Shown: piece by piece, positions 18,725 through 27,357 of the stretch
Position numbering within the stretch: the stretch's first letter is position 1
How the letters are laid out: each line of letters starts with the position of its first letter
Source: Shimazuella kribbensis DSM 45090
GTDB lineage: Bacteria > Bacillota > Bacilli > Thermoactinomycetales > Thermoactinomycetaceae
DNA length: 64,000 nucleotides
Assembly: GCF_000428065.1 (NCBI RefSeq)
Contig: NZ_ATZF01000004.1
Span: 138,113-202,112, forward strand
Reading direction: 5' to 3'
The notes under the pieces: model-generated
The model's database searches: none
Seen by the model: only the letters and a program-made list of their open reading frames with translations
Told to the model about the DNA's origin: nothing
Position numbers and translations under genes: made by a program

Positions 18725-19513
18725 ATGACAAATTGGAATTGTATTACCCTTGAAGTCGAGGATTCAATAGGGATACTTACATTGTCACGTCCAAAAGTGT
18801 TAAATGCTTTAAATCAGCAAATGTTACAAGAATTGATGAATGCTTTGCAATATGTCACTACTCAAAAAGAAATAAAAGTGCTTATTTTTACAGGAAGTGG
18901 AGAAAAAGCATTCGCTGCTGGAGCTGATATTACAGAGTTAAGAAAGATTAAAAATGGACCAGAAGCAGAAAAACAGGCTTTACTTGGGCAACAAGTATTT
19001 GATATGGTGGAGAATATGCCGATCCCTGTTATTATGGCAGTCAATGGTTTCGCTTTAGGTGGAGGGTGTGAACTAGTACTTGCTGGTGATATCATCTATG
19101 CTGCTGAAGGTGCCAAATTTGGACAACCAGAAGTCAATTTAGGCACTATTCCCGGTTATGGAGGTACCCAGAGGCTAGCGCGTGCTATCGGAGAAAAAAA
19201 TGCAAAGTACTATATTTTTTCCGGTGAATGGTTTGATAGTAAAGAAGCTTATCGACTCGGACTTGTACAAAAAATATTCCCGCTCGAACAATTATTACCA
19301 GAAGCAAAAGGACTTGCAAAAAAGTTAGCAAAACTGGCACCAATTGCCCTACAATACATGAAAAGATCCATTCATAATGGTTTAGAGATGCCTTTGGAAA
19401 AAGGATTACAACTAGAAGCCTCTTACTTTGGGCTCACCTTTCAAACAGCGGATCGGTTGGAAGGAATGGACGCCTTTCTGGAGAAGAGGAAACCAACTTT
19501 TCAGGGAGAGTAA
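18725..19513 (+). CDS. Enoyl-CoA hydratase/isomerase family protein
   Basis: A crotonase-fold enzyme, 262 residues from the ATG at 18725 (the frame can also start at 18701). The oxyanion-hole segments AAGADITEL and GFALGGGCE are present, and both catalytic glutamates of the hydratases are in place (GGGCE and QPEVNLG), so it could hydrate enoyl-CoA esters in fatty-acid or amino-acid breakdown. No good RBS is visible, and the TnpB element's right end lies within about 30 bases upstream. The insertion may therefore have displaced the original promoter and leader. Confidence 0.9.
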   Translation: MTNWNCITLEVEDSIGILTLSRPKVLNALNQQMLQELMNALQYVTTQKEIKVLIFTGSGEKAFAAGADITELRKIKNGPEAEKQALLGQQVFDMVENMPIPVIMAVNGFALGGGCELVLAGDIIYAAEGAKFGQPEVNLGTIPGYGGTQRLARAIGEKNAKYYIFSGEWFDSKEAYRLGLVQKIFPLEQLLPEAKGLAKKLAKLAPIALQYMKRSIHNGLEMPLEKGLQLEASYFGLTFQTADRLEGMDAFLEKRKPTFQGE

Positions 19514-19540
19514 TATTTCCCAGGGAATGGAGGATACAAC

Positions 19541-20212
19541 ATGATGAGTTTAGTAACGAGTCCAATTTTTTGGATTGGTGTAGCACTTGTGGTTGTTGCT
19601 ATTATTGTATTATCAGCCCTAATAAGTAGTAAACGTAGTAAAGAAGTAGACGAATTAGGTACGTATTTTCCAGATGGAGAATTGGACAATACGACCCGTA
19701 TTTCTGTTGAAAAAGTGAGACGTTCTACTTTAGCTCGTCAACAGAGGAAGCAAGCATCCCAACATTTGCCTCGTCGTCAACCTCGTGAAGATGTATTGGA
19801 GTTAGAAAAGCAAGAATATGTACAAAAAGAACAAGAAGAAGAGGATGATTTCGAGGATCTGATACCAGAAGAAGAAAATTTAAATCTTCCTGCCGTTCAA
19901 GATTCCTTTGCATCGGATCGTCAGTTCAACAGACAGCAATTCAAATCGAATATTTTACAATCGCGAACTACTGCACTTACAACAGACGAGAGCACACTTA
20001 CAAATAAACGTCCTTCTTTTGCACGAAGAACTCCTATGAGCTCCAACAACAATACAACAAATGCTACAACAACTTCTCGTTCTTCTGTTCGTCGTTCAGC
20101 TACAAACAAAACAGCTTATCCCTCTTTACGTAAAGATGCCACTACATCTAACAGTACAGAGGATAATTCCGCACCTCGTTTTCCAAATCGACGTTCCAAG
20201 AGGATGTTTTAA
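19541..20212 (+). CDS. Membrane-anchored low-complexity protein
   Basis: The 223-residue protein has one N-terminal membrane segment (FWIGVALVVVAIIVLSALI) and then a highly charged, probably disordered body. It has an Arg/Gln-rich stretch, an acidic EEEDDFEDLIPEEE block and a Ser/Thr/Asn/Arg-rich tail ending in RRSKRMF. No known domain is seen. GGAGG lies upstream of a double ATG. Placement 28 bases after the crotonase suggests co-transcription. Function unknown. Confidence 0.7.
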   Translation: MMSLVTSPIFWIGVALVVVAIIVLSALISSKRSKEVDELGTYFPDGELDNTTRISVEKVRRSTLARQQRKQASQHLPRRQPREDVLELEKQEYVQKEQEEEDDFEDLIPEEENLNLPAVQDSFASDRQFNRQQFKSNILQSRTTALTTDESTLTNKRPSFARRTPMSSNNNTTNATTTSRSSVRRSATNKTAYPSLRKDATTSNSTEDNSAPRFPNRRSKRMF

Positions 20213-20238
20213 ACCACCTGCAAATGGTGGTTTTTTTT
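20212..20238 (+). terminator. Terminator
   Basis: AACCACC and GGTGGTT with a 7-base loop are followed by eight T residues. Confidence 0.9.
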
Positions 20239-20297
20239 ATTCATATTAAAAGTGATAATAGAGGCAGGAAATAACGATAAGAAAGTGAGGTCATAGG

Positions 20298-21404
20298 ATG
20301 AAGGGTTGGAAAATCGGAAGTGTTATTTTTGTCATACTCCTCTTGGCATTTGCAATTGTTTATATTTGGATGAATGATGTAGGAGGAGACGACCAAGATG
20401 GAATAAATGATTGGAACAAAAATGTAAGTAAAGAAGATATCCAAGCGTTTCAGGATGCTTTACACGATCACGATTATCAGCGATTGGATTTATTGCTGAA
20501 GAAAGGTGTGAGTCCCAATACGAGTGATGAATATCAAAATACTGCTATTACTTATGCTGTAGAGTCTGGGGACATGGATGGGCTGAGGTTATTGGCCAAG
20601 TACCGAGTGAATGTAAATACGCTAGATAAAGACGGAATGTCATTACTACAAAAAGCGATCGAACGAGAAGATATTTCAATGGTAGATTGTTTGATAGATC
20701 TAGGGGCAAATGTAAGCCAGATAGACAAAAACGGAGAGACCGCACTTTGGCATGCTGCAAAAACGGGAAATGTAGAAATATTAGATCTGTTGGTTAAAGC
20801 CGGAGCAGACATAAATGCAACTAACTTTGCTGGTGAAAATGTGATATTTCAAGATATTAGAGCAAATGCAAATGAAACCATTAAATATTTAGTTGCTAAG
20901 GGGTTAAAATTAGATATCAAAAATAATAAAAAAGAAAGTGCTGCTTATGAGCATTTGGATAATCCAGACCAATTTCAATCTATGTTGGACAATGGATTGA
21001 ATCCAAATATGGTGGAAAGGGATAATGAGCCTTTGTTAATAGAGGCAATAGAATCACAATACTATACACAAGTCAAAGAACTCATCAAAAGTGGTGCGAA
21101 CCCTAACGCCAAAGATAAGTATAAAGAGCCAGTGCTACATATAGCTATAGACCGAGTAAATCTTTCTACTGTACAACTATTGATCGCCAGTGGAGCAGAT
21201 GTAAATGCAGTCGATGATTATGGAGACACTGCTTTGATGAGAGCTGTGACGAGTCAAAAGAAATCAAGTGTTGCTGCGATTCTTGCAACCAATAAAGCAG
21301 TATTGGATAAAAAAAATAAAGCAGGAAAGACCGCATTGCAGTTGGCTCAAGAGCATAAATATGTAGAAATTATGGATATATTGAAAATTAATAGTAAAAA
21401 ATAA
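20298..21404 (+). CDS. Membrane-anchored ankyrin-repeat protein
   Basis: An N-terminal membrane anchor (about residues 5-25) precedes a 330-residue array of about nine ankyrin repeats. Typical units such as NGETALWHAAKTGNVEILDLLVKAG and YGDTALMRAV recur at about 33-residue spacing. Ankyrin arrays bind other proteins; the partner is unknown. The array is probably extracellular, given the short basic N-terminus before the anchor. AAGTGAGG precedes the ATG. No terminator is obvious before the riboswitch region. Confidence 0.85.
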   Translation: MKGWKIGSVIFVILLLAFAIVYIWMNDVGGDDQDGINDWNKNVSKEDIQAFQDALHDHDYQRLDLLLKKGVSPNTSDEYQNTAITYAVESGDMDGLRLLAKYRVNVNTLDKDGMSLLQKAIEREDISMVDCLIDLGANVSQIDKNGETALWHAAKTGNVEILDLLVKAGADINATNFAGENVIFQDIRANANETIKYLVAKGLKLDIKNNKKESAAYEHLDNPDQFQSMLDNGLNPNMVERDNEPLLIEAIESQYYTQVKELIKSGANPNAKDKYKEPVLHIAIDRVNLSTVQLLIASGADVNAVDDYGDTALMRAVTSQKKSSVAAILATNKAVLDKKNKAGKTALQLAQEHKYVEIMDILKINSKK

Positions 21405-21437
21405 AAATACAATATAATTTTAAAATTTTGAACCAAC

Positions 21438-21466
21438 TTGACGGATTTGGTCTTGTCAAGTATGAT
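21438..21466 (+). promoter_or_regulatory. Promoter of the manganese-riboswitch operon
   Basis: TTGACG (21438-21443) and TATGAT (21461-21466) are exactly 17 bases apart and place the transcript start just before the riboswitch. Confidence 0.8.
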
Positions 21467-21484
21467 GAGGATGAAAATAATATC

Positions 21485-21627
21485 ACCTTTATGGGATAAA
21501 GGGGAGTAGCTGTACAATAAAGTCGTCATTACGAGAGAAATCTCCGGCTTTGTTGGCAACATTTATGTTGTTTGCGAGACCTTTACTTCTAGCTTTATTT
21601 AATGCTAGCAAGTAAGGGTTTTTATTA
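21485..21627 (+). ncRNA. yybP-ykoY manganese riboswitch with terminator
   Basis: The leader contains the family core GGGGAGTAGCTG (about 21501), GTCATTACGAGA, CCGGCTTTGTTGGC and GCGAGACCTTTAC (about 21584), the conserved parts of the Mn2+-sensing yybP-ykoY aptamer. The CCTTTACTT...CTAGC arm then pairs with GCTAG..AAGTAAGG and is followed by five T residues (to about 21624), an intrinsic terminator in the expression platform. High manganese is expected to favour read-through into the TerC gene, as established for this family. Confidence 0.92.
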
Positions 21628-21650
21628 TGCTTAGGAAAGGAAGGGGAAAA

Positions 21651-22349
21651 ATGGAAGAAATATTCACGCTTACATTTTTAACACAACTCGCTACCATTAT
21701 CGCGATTGATCTTGTTTTAGCAGGTGATAATGCTATCGTTATCGGTTTAGCTTCTCGCAAGCTGCCGATAGAACAAAGAAAAAAGGCAATTTTATGGGGG
21801 ACAGTTGGTGCGATATCACTTCGAATCATTGCAACAGTGACGATCGTTTGGCTCTTAAAAATACCAGGTTTGCTTTTGGTAGGAGGTCTTATCCTACTCT
21901 GGATTTCCTATAATCTACTTGCGGATAACGATAATCACGACGATGTGAAAGCAGGTAGCAGTTTTTGGTCGGCGCTTCGTACGATCATCATAGCAGATAC
22001 AATCATGAGTTTGGATAATGTTTTGGCCGTTGGTGGAGCTGCACATGGCAGCATTCTACTGGTTGTAATAGGGCTTATCATCAGTATCCCAATTGTTATC
22101 TGGGGAAGTACATTATTTATAAAATTAGTAGATAAATACCCAATTATTTTATATATAGGATCTGCGGTTTTAGCATGGACAGCAGGTGGAATGATTGCGG
22201 AAGAGCCAATCATTCATCAATTTATAAAAGATTTTCCTTGGATTCATTACGCAGGAAATATAGTATTAATAGTGTTAGTACTGCTTGCTGGAGGTATACG
22301 TAAGCAAAAGAAACAAGACATAACTCATACAATGGGAGGAAACGGATGA
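21651..22349 (+). CDS. TerC/Alx family membrane protein (probable Mn2+ exporter)
   Basis: Start at 21651 (MEEIF), after GGAAAGGAAGGGG. The 232 residues form about seven membrane helices with the family's two acidic motifs, LAGDNAIVIGLA and DTIMSLDNVLAVGG. YkoY/YceF/Alx relatives export manganese and help metallate exported enzymes. The upstream yybP-ykoY riboswitch supports a manganese role. Its stop overlaps the start of the next gene (ATGA), implying coupled translation. Confidence 0.93.
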   Translation: MEEIFTLTFLTQLATIIAIDLVLAGDNAIVIGLASRKLPIEQRKKAILWGTVGAISLRIIATVTIVWLLKIPGLLLVGGLILLWISYNLLADNDNHDDVKAGSSFWSALRTIIIADTIMSLDNVLAVGGAAHGSILLVVIGLIISIPIVIWGSTLFIKLVDKYPIILYIGSAVLAWTAGGMIAEEPIIHQFIKDFPWIHYAGNIVLIVLVLLAGGIRKQKKQDITHTMGGNG

Positions 22350-22585
22350 AAAAAAGTAAGTATGTAGTTACGCTTTTCGCATCAAGCATGCTATTGTTGG
22401 CAGGGTGTGGAGATTTAGATGAGTATGATCTGGATGATTATACTCTTTGCTATGACAATAATAATGACCTATACTGTGACGATACTTCTGATCCAATTAA
22501 CCCAAATTCCTATGTTGTGATCGATGGTAAACGGGAGGCATATATCGTTTATGATAGCTACAGCTCATCCAGTAGTGGTGGGTGA
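22346..22585 (+). CDS. Small acidic lipoprotein
   Basis: The 79-residue product has a lipoprotein signal with the lipobox L-L-A-G-C (about residue 21). A very acidic, Tyr-rich body follows with a Cys pair (CYDNNNDLYC) and a Ser/Gly tail. The start overlaps the TerC stop. Asp-rich lipoproteins could bind cations, and the operon's manganese control would fit, but that is inference. No family recognised; the position recalls the YgiB protein next to YgiC in enteric bacteria. Confidence 0.75.
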   Translation: MKKSKYVVTLFASSMLLLAGCGDLDEYDLDDYTLCYDNNNDLYCDDTSDPINPNSYVVIDGKREAYIVYDSYSSSSSGG

Positions 22586-23816
22586 TTATCACAAACATCG
22601 GGAAAATATATATGAACCGATAAGAGATGTATTTTCATGGGATATTTGGAATGGTCAAGAGTATGCGTTAGCATCTTATGCATCTGTTAATAGGGAGTTA
22701 CAACAAGAGATTTCGCTTGCTACCAAATTATTATCAGGCATATTTTATAGGGTCGCAGAAGTAGTGCGGCTAGGATCAGAAGAGTTATGGAAAGAACTAG
22801 GTTATCCAAAAGAGACGTGGCAAGCGATCTCCCTATCAACAGATTATAAAGCGGTAACAACTATTGGTAGATTTGATTTCGCTTATACACCAAAAGGGTT
22901 AAAGATGTTGGAATTTAACAGTGATACGCCTACCAATATAGTCGAAGCATTTTATGCCAACGGCAAAGTTTGTGAATACTATCAAGTAGAAGATATCAAT
23001 GCTAGTACCAAAATGGATATTAAGCAAGCGTTTACAGGTCTTATCTCGTATTACCAAGAAAAGGGTTATGAAACCAAACATATCGTTTTTTGCTGTGATT
23101 CTGATGATGATGAAGATAAAGGAACATCAAAGTTTTTATTGGAACAATCGGGTTTATCCGCTATCTATTCTCCTATTAATCAACTTGCTTATGATCCGAA
23201 AAGACAGCAATTAACTGCAAGATTACCCAATGGAGAATTTCAACCGATTGATGTTCTTTATCGACTGCATGCGTTGGAAATAATGGCCAAAGATCGTACA
23301 ACAAAAGGGTTTCCTATAGGTCCAAAGCTATTAGAATTGGTTAAAAGAAAAAAACTCACGCTCATAAACCCACCATCTGCATTTATCGCACAAACAAAAG
23401 CACTACAAGCACTCATATGGAATTTATATGAATCAAATATTTTTTTCTCTCCAGAAGAAAGAGAAATTATCGCTACTTATTGTCTTCCGACTTATTTGGA
23501 AAATGAGTTTCATGGAATACATGCCTATGTCAAAAAACCATTCTTCGGAAGAGAAGGCGGTGCTGTTTCTTTATTTGATGCAAATGGAGAACTGGAGAAA
23601 GCAGATCAAGAAAAACACTATTGGAATCAACCAATGGTTTATCAACAAAGAGTAGACCTTCCTACCATAACGGTGGATACGTCAAATGGATCTTATACAG
23701 GAAAGTTATTATTTGGTTCCTTTGTATTAGGTGGTAAGCCATCCGCTATTATGGGGCGTGTGGATAAAGGAATAACAGTAGATTTATCTTATTTTCTGCC
23801 GTTGTCTGTAACGTAA
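22551..23816 (+). CDS. Glutathionylspermidine-synthase-family ATP-grasp protein (YgiC-like)
   Basis: From ATG 22551 (a start at 22524 is possible) the protein has about 421 residues. It carries family hallmarks of the GSP-synthase pre-ATP-grasp domain: FDFAYTPKGLKMLEFNSDTPT, FYRLHALEIM-like and VKKPFFGREGGAVSL near the ATP site, and GSFVLGGKPSAIMGR. Such enzymes join an amine to a carboxyl group at ATP cost; the substrates of YgiC-type members are unknown. It overlaps the lipoprotein gene, so TerC, lipoprotein and ligase probably work together under manganese control. Confidence 0.88.
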   Translation: MIATAHPVVVGDYHKHRENIYEPIRDVFSWDIWNGQEYALASYASVNRELQQEISLATKLLSGIFYRVAEVVRLGSEELWKELGYPKETWQAISLSTDYKAVTTIGRFDFAYTPKGLKMLEFNSDTPTNIVEAFYANGKVCEYYQVEDINASTKMDIKQAFTGLISYYQEKGYETKHIVFCCDSDDDEDKGTSKFLLEQSGLSAIYSPINQLAYDPKRQQLTARLPNGEFQPIDVLYRLHALEIMAKDRTTKGFPIGPKLLELVKRKKLTLINPPSAFIAQTKALQALIWNLYESNIFFSPEEREIIATYCLPTYLENEFHGIHAYVKKPFFGREGGAVSLFDANGELEKADQEKHYWNQPMVYQQRVDLPTITVDTSNGSYTGKLLFGSFVLGGKPSAIMGRVDKGITVDLSYFLPLSVT

Positions 23817-23820
23817 TGTA

Positions 23821-23852
23821 AAAAAGCGCCTTCCTAGTGAAGGCGCTTTTTA
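23821..23852. terminator. Bidirectional terminator between convergent genes
   Basis: AAAAAGCGCCTTC and GAAGGCGCTTTTT form a perfect stem with a 5-base loop. The flanking A and T runs allow it to work for both converging transcripts. Confidence 0.95.
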
Positions 23853-24695
23853 TTTTGATGACAGGTAGTCTTGTAATTTTACAAATCGATATCCTTTTTT
23901 AAGCAGTTTTGGAATAGATCGTTTTATTCCCTCCGCTGTGTCTCCATTTGGTTGATTCATATGTAGGATAACAATGGAGCCAGGTTTGGCTTGTTGCATG
24001 GCATAGTCTACCTGCCCGGCATGATAAGTAGCCCCAGCATCGCCGATAATGTCAAAGTTTACTGGGATTTCTCCTAGATCACTGGCAATTTTGACCGCTA
24101 CATCATCATAATAAGCGGTTCCAGAGCGGAAAAATGCAGGAGATTTGCCTGTTAGCTTTTTTATTTTTTGAGCATTTTCATTTACTTCATGATAGACGTT
24201 GGTGATATCTTTTGTTCCGTTAATTCCATATATACTACGACCAGTAACAGATAGTGGTCGATGCTCTGTACCATGGTTTTCAATCTCAAAGAGAGGGTTT
24301 TTTGCAAGTTCCGCAAATATTTTTGGATTTGCATCAATCCATCTAGCGTTGATAAATAGGGTAGCTGGGATTTTTTCCTCCATTAAATAACGGATAATAT
24401 CATTATCCACTCCACTCCCATGGTTTCCACCACAAGCGTCAAAGGTAAGAGCGATCACTTTGTCCTTTGTTGGGAGTGTTTTTACTACTCCTGTGATGTT
24501 TTCTCCCCACTCTTTTGGTTTACTTTTTTGATACAGTTTTAGTACTTCTGTTTCGGTTGGGATTTCTGTTGTTGGTGAACTGGTTACTTGTTTGGTAGGT
24601 GTTTGTGTCTCTGTTGGTGTTGGTTTGGAATTTGCTAGCATGGAGCAACTTGATAACATTCCAGCTAGGACGATTCCATATATTATTTTTTTCAT
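23850..24695 (-). CDS. Polysaccharide deacetylase-like lipoprotein
   Basis: From ATG 24695, which overlaps the corA stop (ATGA), the protein has about 281 residues. A lipoprotein signal with lipobox M-L-S-S-C is followed by a Thr/Pro linker and a NodB-homology domain. Motif 1 reads TFDACGG (usual TFDDG), motif 2 has ENHGTEH, and FFRSGTAYYDD and ILHMNQP mark later motifs. Enzymes of this fold remove acetyl groups from surface polysaccharides using a metal ion. The altered motif 1 (second Asp replaced by Ala) occurs in a known subgroup, but activity is uncertain. Confidence 0.88.
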   Translation of the reverse strand: MKKIIYGIVLAGMLSSCSMLANSKPTPTETQTPTKQVTSSPTTEIPTETEVLKLYQKSKPKEWGENITGVVKTLPTKDKVIALTFDACGGNHGSGVDNDIIRYLMEEKIPATLFINARWIDANPKIFAELAKNPLFEIENHGTEHRPLSVTGRSIYGINGTKDITNVYHEVNENAQKIKKLTGKSPAFFRSGTAYYDDVAVKIASDLGEIPVNFDIIGDAGATYHAGQVDYAMQQAKPGSIVILHMNQPNGDTAEGIKRSIPKLLKKGYRFVKLQDYLSSK

Positions 24696-25654
24696 TCTTT
24701 GTAAAACCATCCTTTTCGTTTAAACCAAAAGAGCATGATGATAGAAATGATCAGCATGATACCAAGGACGGCATAGTAACTGTATCGCCAATGTATTTCC
24801 GGCATATACTCAAAATTCATTCCATAAAGTCCCGCGATAAAGGTCAATGGCATAAAAATGGTTGTGAACAAAGTCATTGTCATCATGATCCTGTTCATTC
24901 GATTGGAATTTAGGGAAATATGATTATCTCGAATATCGGATGCCATTTCTCGACTTGAATCAATCATCGCGCCCAGTTTGATGAGATAGTCATAAACATC
25001 CATATAATAGCGGCGTTCTTCCTCACTACCAGACAGGTGTCCGGATTGGGTAATTCGAAAAACAAGATCACGCAAGGGATGGATAACATGACGCAGCTGT
25101 AGCAAACTACGGCGAATATGAAATAATTCATTCATCTGTTCTTGCATTCGGCCAGTTACTTCGGGACGCATTCCGAGCACCGTTAATCGATCTTCTAACT
25201 GTTCCGCGATGGGAAAAAAGGAATCCGTTATTTTATCCATTATTTTATAACATATAAATCTACTTCCAAGTGCTTGTGCATCAGGATTTGTTTTCATTCT
25301 CTCCCATACCGCATCGATTTCAGGCTGTGGTTTGTAGTGAAATGTCACTACGTAGTGATGATGCTGGAAAATATCTATTTCTTTAGGTTTTAAGCTTTTG
25401 TTATCAATCGCATTCACGACAAAAAAATGATAATCATCATAGTCGTCCAATTTGGTGCGTTGCTGCAAATGAAGACAATCTTGTATGGCTAGATCATGAA
25501 AACCAAGACTGCATAATTCATTCGCTTCTTTTAATGTCGGTTCATTAAAATCAATCCAATACCAAGCTAATTCAGCTCTTCTTTGTTTGATATCTCCAAG
25601 AGTCAAATCTTCTATGATTTCCCCGGATTTGTGATAGGCAAGTATGCGGATCAC
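24692..25654 (-). CDS. corA: CorA family magnesium transporter
   Basis: The GTG at 25654 is preferred because AGGGGGG lies 9 bases upstream; the frame extends further without an RBS. The 320-residue protein has a large cytoplasmic N-terminal domain and two C-terminal membrane helices with the signature YGMNFEYMPE between them, ending in a basic WFKRKGWF tail. CorA pentamers carry Mg2+ (or Co2+) inward. It is the first gene of a two-gene unit with the deacetylase. Confidence 0.95.
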   Translation of the reverse strand: MIRILAYHKSGEIIEDLTLGDIKQRRAELAWYWIDFNEPTLKEANELCSLGFHDLAIQDCLHLQQRTKLDDYDDYHFFVVNAIDNKSLKPKEIDIFQHHHYVVTFHYKPQPEIDAVWERMKTNPDAQALGSRFICYKIMDKITDSFFPIAEQLEDRLTVLGMRPEVTGRMQEQMNELFHIRRSLLQLRHVIHPLRDLVFRITQSGHLSGSEEERRYYMDVYDYLIKLGAMIDSSREMASDIRDNHISLNSNRMNRIMMTMTLFTTIFMPLTFIAGLYGMNFEYMPEIHWRYSYYAVLGIMLIISIIMLFWFKRKGWFYKE

Positions 25655-25870
25655 GTGAAGCAACCCCCCTAAATAAAACATACCATCCATTTTAGACGGA
25701 ATAGAGGTGGAACACAACTATACAAAAAATTTATAGTAAGCGCTCTCTATTAAGAATCCATGAATATCTATTTAACAATAGGATAAGAAAATACATAGAC
25801 CCTTATACGACTTTCGAATGAAAAGTAAGATGAAGAAGAGACAGATGCCGTCGCATAGAAAGAATAAGAA

Positions 25871-26074
25871 ATGACTGCACGGTGGCACGAAATATTCCTC
25901 GATGTTCTGCTTTCTCTCTTGGTAGCGTGTGTACTCAGCCTGCAACAGGTAGGTGTGGATACGTGGAAGACCACGGCACATCAGCTCATCGGGCACGTCA
26001 AACAAGAACACAAGCAACACCACCACGATCCCCATCCGCTGGAGGATCGCTGGAAGCGGAGGAAGTGGAAATAG
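25871..26074 (+). CDS. Small membrane protein with His-rich basic tail (cassette gene A)
   Basis: The 67-residue frame has one membrane segment (LDVLLSLLVACVLSL) and a soluble tail rich in His and Lys/Arg (EHKQHHHDPHP...RWKRRKWK). Its third-position G/C is higher than in the backbone genes, and this frame is preferred over two overlapping ones on that basis. The RBS is weak (GAAAGAATAAG). A hairpin of the shared family starts 15 bases after the stop. The His run could bind metal, but no function is claimed. Confidence 0.5.
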   Translation: MTARWHEIFLDVLLSLLVACVLSLQQVGVDTWKTTAHQLIGHVKQEHKQHHHDPHPLEDRWKRRKWK

Positions 26075-26088
26075 AGTTAGAGAAAAAA

Positions 26089-26136
26089 GGTGGGTAGCAA
26101 TCTCTATGACAAAAGTCAAAGGGAGGGCTGCCCGCC
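26089..26136 (+). terminator. Shared-family hairpin 1
   Basis: GGTGGGTAGC...TCTCT pairs with AGGGAGGGCTGCCCGCC, using several G-U pairs. No T-run follows, so a role beyond termination is possible. Confidence 0.6.
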
Positions 26137-26158
26137 TCGTCGTACTTTGATGTTACTT

Positions 26159-26187
26159 TTGAAAGATTATACTTGTTTTGAATATAA
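26159..26187 (+). promoter_or_regulatory. Promoter of cassette gene B
   Basis: TTGAAA (26159-26164) and ATATAA (26182-26187) are 17 bases apart. The AT-rich promoter contrasts with the GC-rich gene. A small GTGTC/GACAC hairpin (26221-26242) surrounds the RBS. Confidence 0.55.
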
Positions 26188-26247
26188 AAAGATTATATAG
26201 TTACAGTACGGATCAGTTACGTGTCAGTGTCAGGAAGGACACATCTC

Positions 26248-26787
26248 ATGGACATGAAGAAGGTTCTCGCTTCGACCGCTGCTGTCGTCGTGCTCAGCGC
26301 TGGTGCCATCGGTTGCACCAGTGCCAGCGACAACAACCCCGACCCCTGCGCGACCCAGACGACCCAGTCGACCGAGTCGATGGGCGGGGAGCAGACGATC
26401 GAGATGGAGAACGTCGGCTACGTGGGCAAGGTCTCCGGCGGCTCCGGCGGTCGTGGCAGCTCCGGTGGTTCGAGCAGCTCCGGCGGTTCGAGCAGCTCCG
26501 GCGGTTCGAGCAGCTCCGGCGGTTCGAGCAGCTCCGGCGGTTCGAGCAACTCCGGCGGTTCGAGCAGCTCCGGCGGTTCCGGCAGCCTCACCAAGCCCAA
26601 CACCGGCGGCTCCAGCAGCTCCGGCGGCGTCACCAAGGACAAGGGGAAGAACGGCACCTACAAGAAGGGTGACATCGACGTCGAGATCGGGGGCGACGAT
26701 GACGGCTACGTCGCCGGGAACCCCACCCCCGCGCCCACGGACAGCTGCGGGAACGACGTGAACAACGAGAACGACGAGAACAACTGA
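26248..26787 (+). CDS. Ser/Gly-repeat lipoprotein (cassette gene B)
   Basis: The 179-residue product has a lipoprotein signal with lipobox S-A-G-A-I-G-C (Cys at about residue 25). A short acidic region is followed by about seven tandem S-S-S-G-G or near-identical units (residues 70-125) and an acidic tail rich in Asp, Asn and Glu. The 15-base DNA repeat underlies a flexible stalk, suggesting a surface-displayed protein. AGGAAGG lies 8 bases before the ATG. Codon use is strongly GC-biased. No known family. Hairpin 2 follows within 7 bases of the stop. Confidence 0.75.
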   Translation: MDMKKVLASTAAVVVLSAGAIGCTSASDNNPDPCATQTTQSTESMGGEQTIEMENVGYVGKVSGGSGGRGSSGGSSSSGGSSSSGGSSSSGGSSSSGGSSNSGGSSSSGGSGSLTKPNTGGSSSSGGVTKDKGKNGTYKKGDIDVEIGGDDDGYVAGNPTPAPTDSCGNDVNNENDENN

Positions 26788-26793
26788 CCCAAA

Positions 26794-26842
26794 CGGCGGT
26801 AGCACTCTCTCCGACTTCTGTCAGGGAGAGCGGCTACCGTCG
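26794..26842 (+). terminator. Shared-family hairpin 2
   Basis: CGGCGGTAGC...CTCTCTCC pairs with GGGAGAGCGGCTACCGTCG and is followed by CGTCATTTTG. It is almost the same sequence as hairpins at 28306 and 29103. Confidence 0.8.
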
Positions 26843-27195
26843 CGTCATTTTGTTTGGAAATAAGCATTTTTCTGTCGTGAATTACTGGTAGAAGTAGAGT
26901 GCTATAAAATAAACCTAAAGAGATTTTTAAATGATTTTCCTCTGTAAAATTAGGGAACAATTTCTCTTAAATTCAAAATAAAAAAGCCTTCATTAAGAAG
27001 AAAAATAAAATTGATTCCAGATTGTGTTGATGAAAGGACAAATAAAAGTACCATCAAGTGTAATTTTCTGGCTTTCGCTGTTGGACACATCTCCTAGATC
27101 TCTGTTAGCTAAGTAAATATAATTCTGATTTCTACAGAGTCACAACAAGTAAGGACATAAGTCCATAGTGTAGATCATTTATAAGTATAATAATA
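26843..27195. other. AT-rich spacer within the cassette array
   Basis: About 350 bases of host-like AT-rich DNA with no convincing frame on either strand. Confidence 0.45.
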
Positions 27196-27233
27196 GGCGG
27201 GTAGTAATCTCTATCAAAGAGAAGGCTGCCCGT
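27196..27233 (+). terminator. Shared-family hairpin 3, without a gene
   Basis: GGCGGGTAG...TCTCT pairs with AGAGAAGGCTGCCCGTT. It resembles hairpin 1 but no GC-rich gene precedes it, suggesting a lost cassette. Confidence 0.6.
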
Positions 27234-27357
27234 TTCGTTATGTATTTCGCTATTACGCTTGTTGGATAAATGAAAAAATTATAATGAAGTCAGTTTAGTT
27301 GTCAATGAAAGGGCACAGCACAAGGGCTACAAGAGCGAGGGAAACCGTGGGCGTAGG

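Noticed and set aside
26221-26805. Several long overlapping frames on both strands over cassette gene B
   Set aside because: GC-rich repeat DNA keeps many frames open. Only the 26248 frame has an RBS, lipobox and sensible codon bias.
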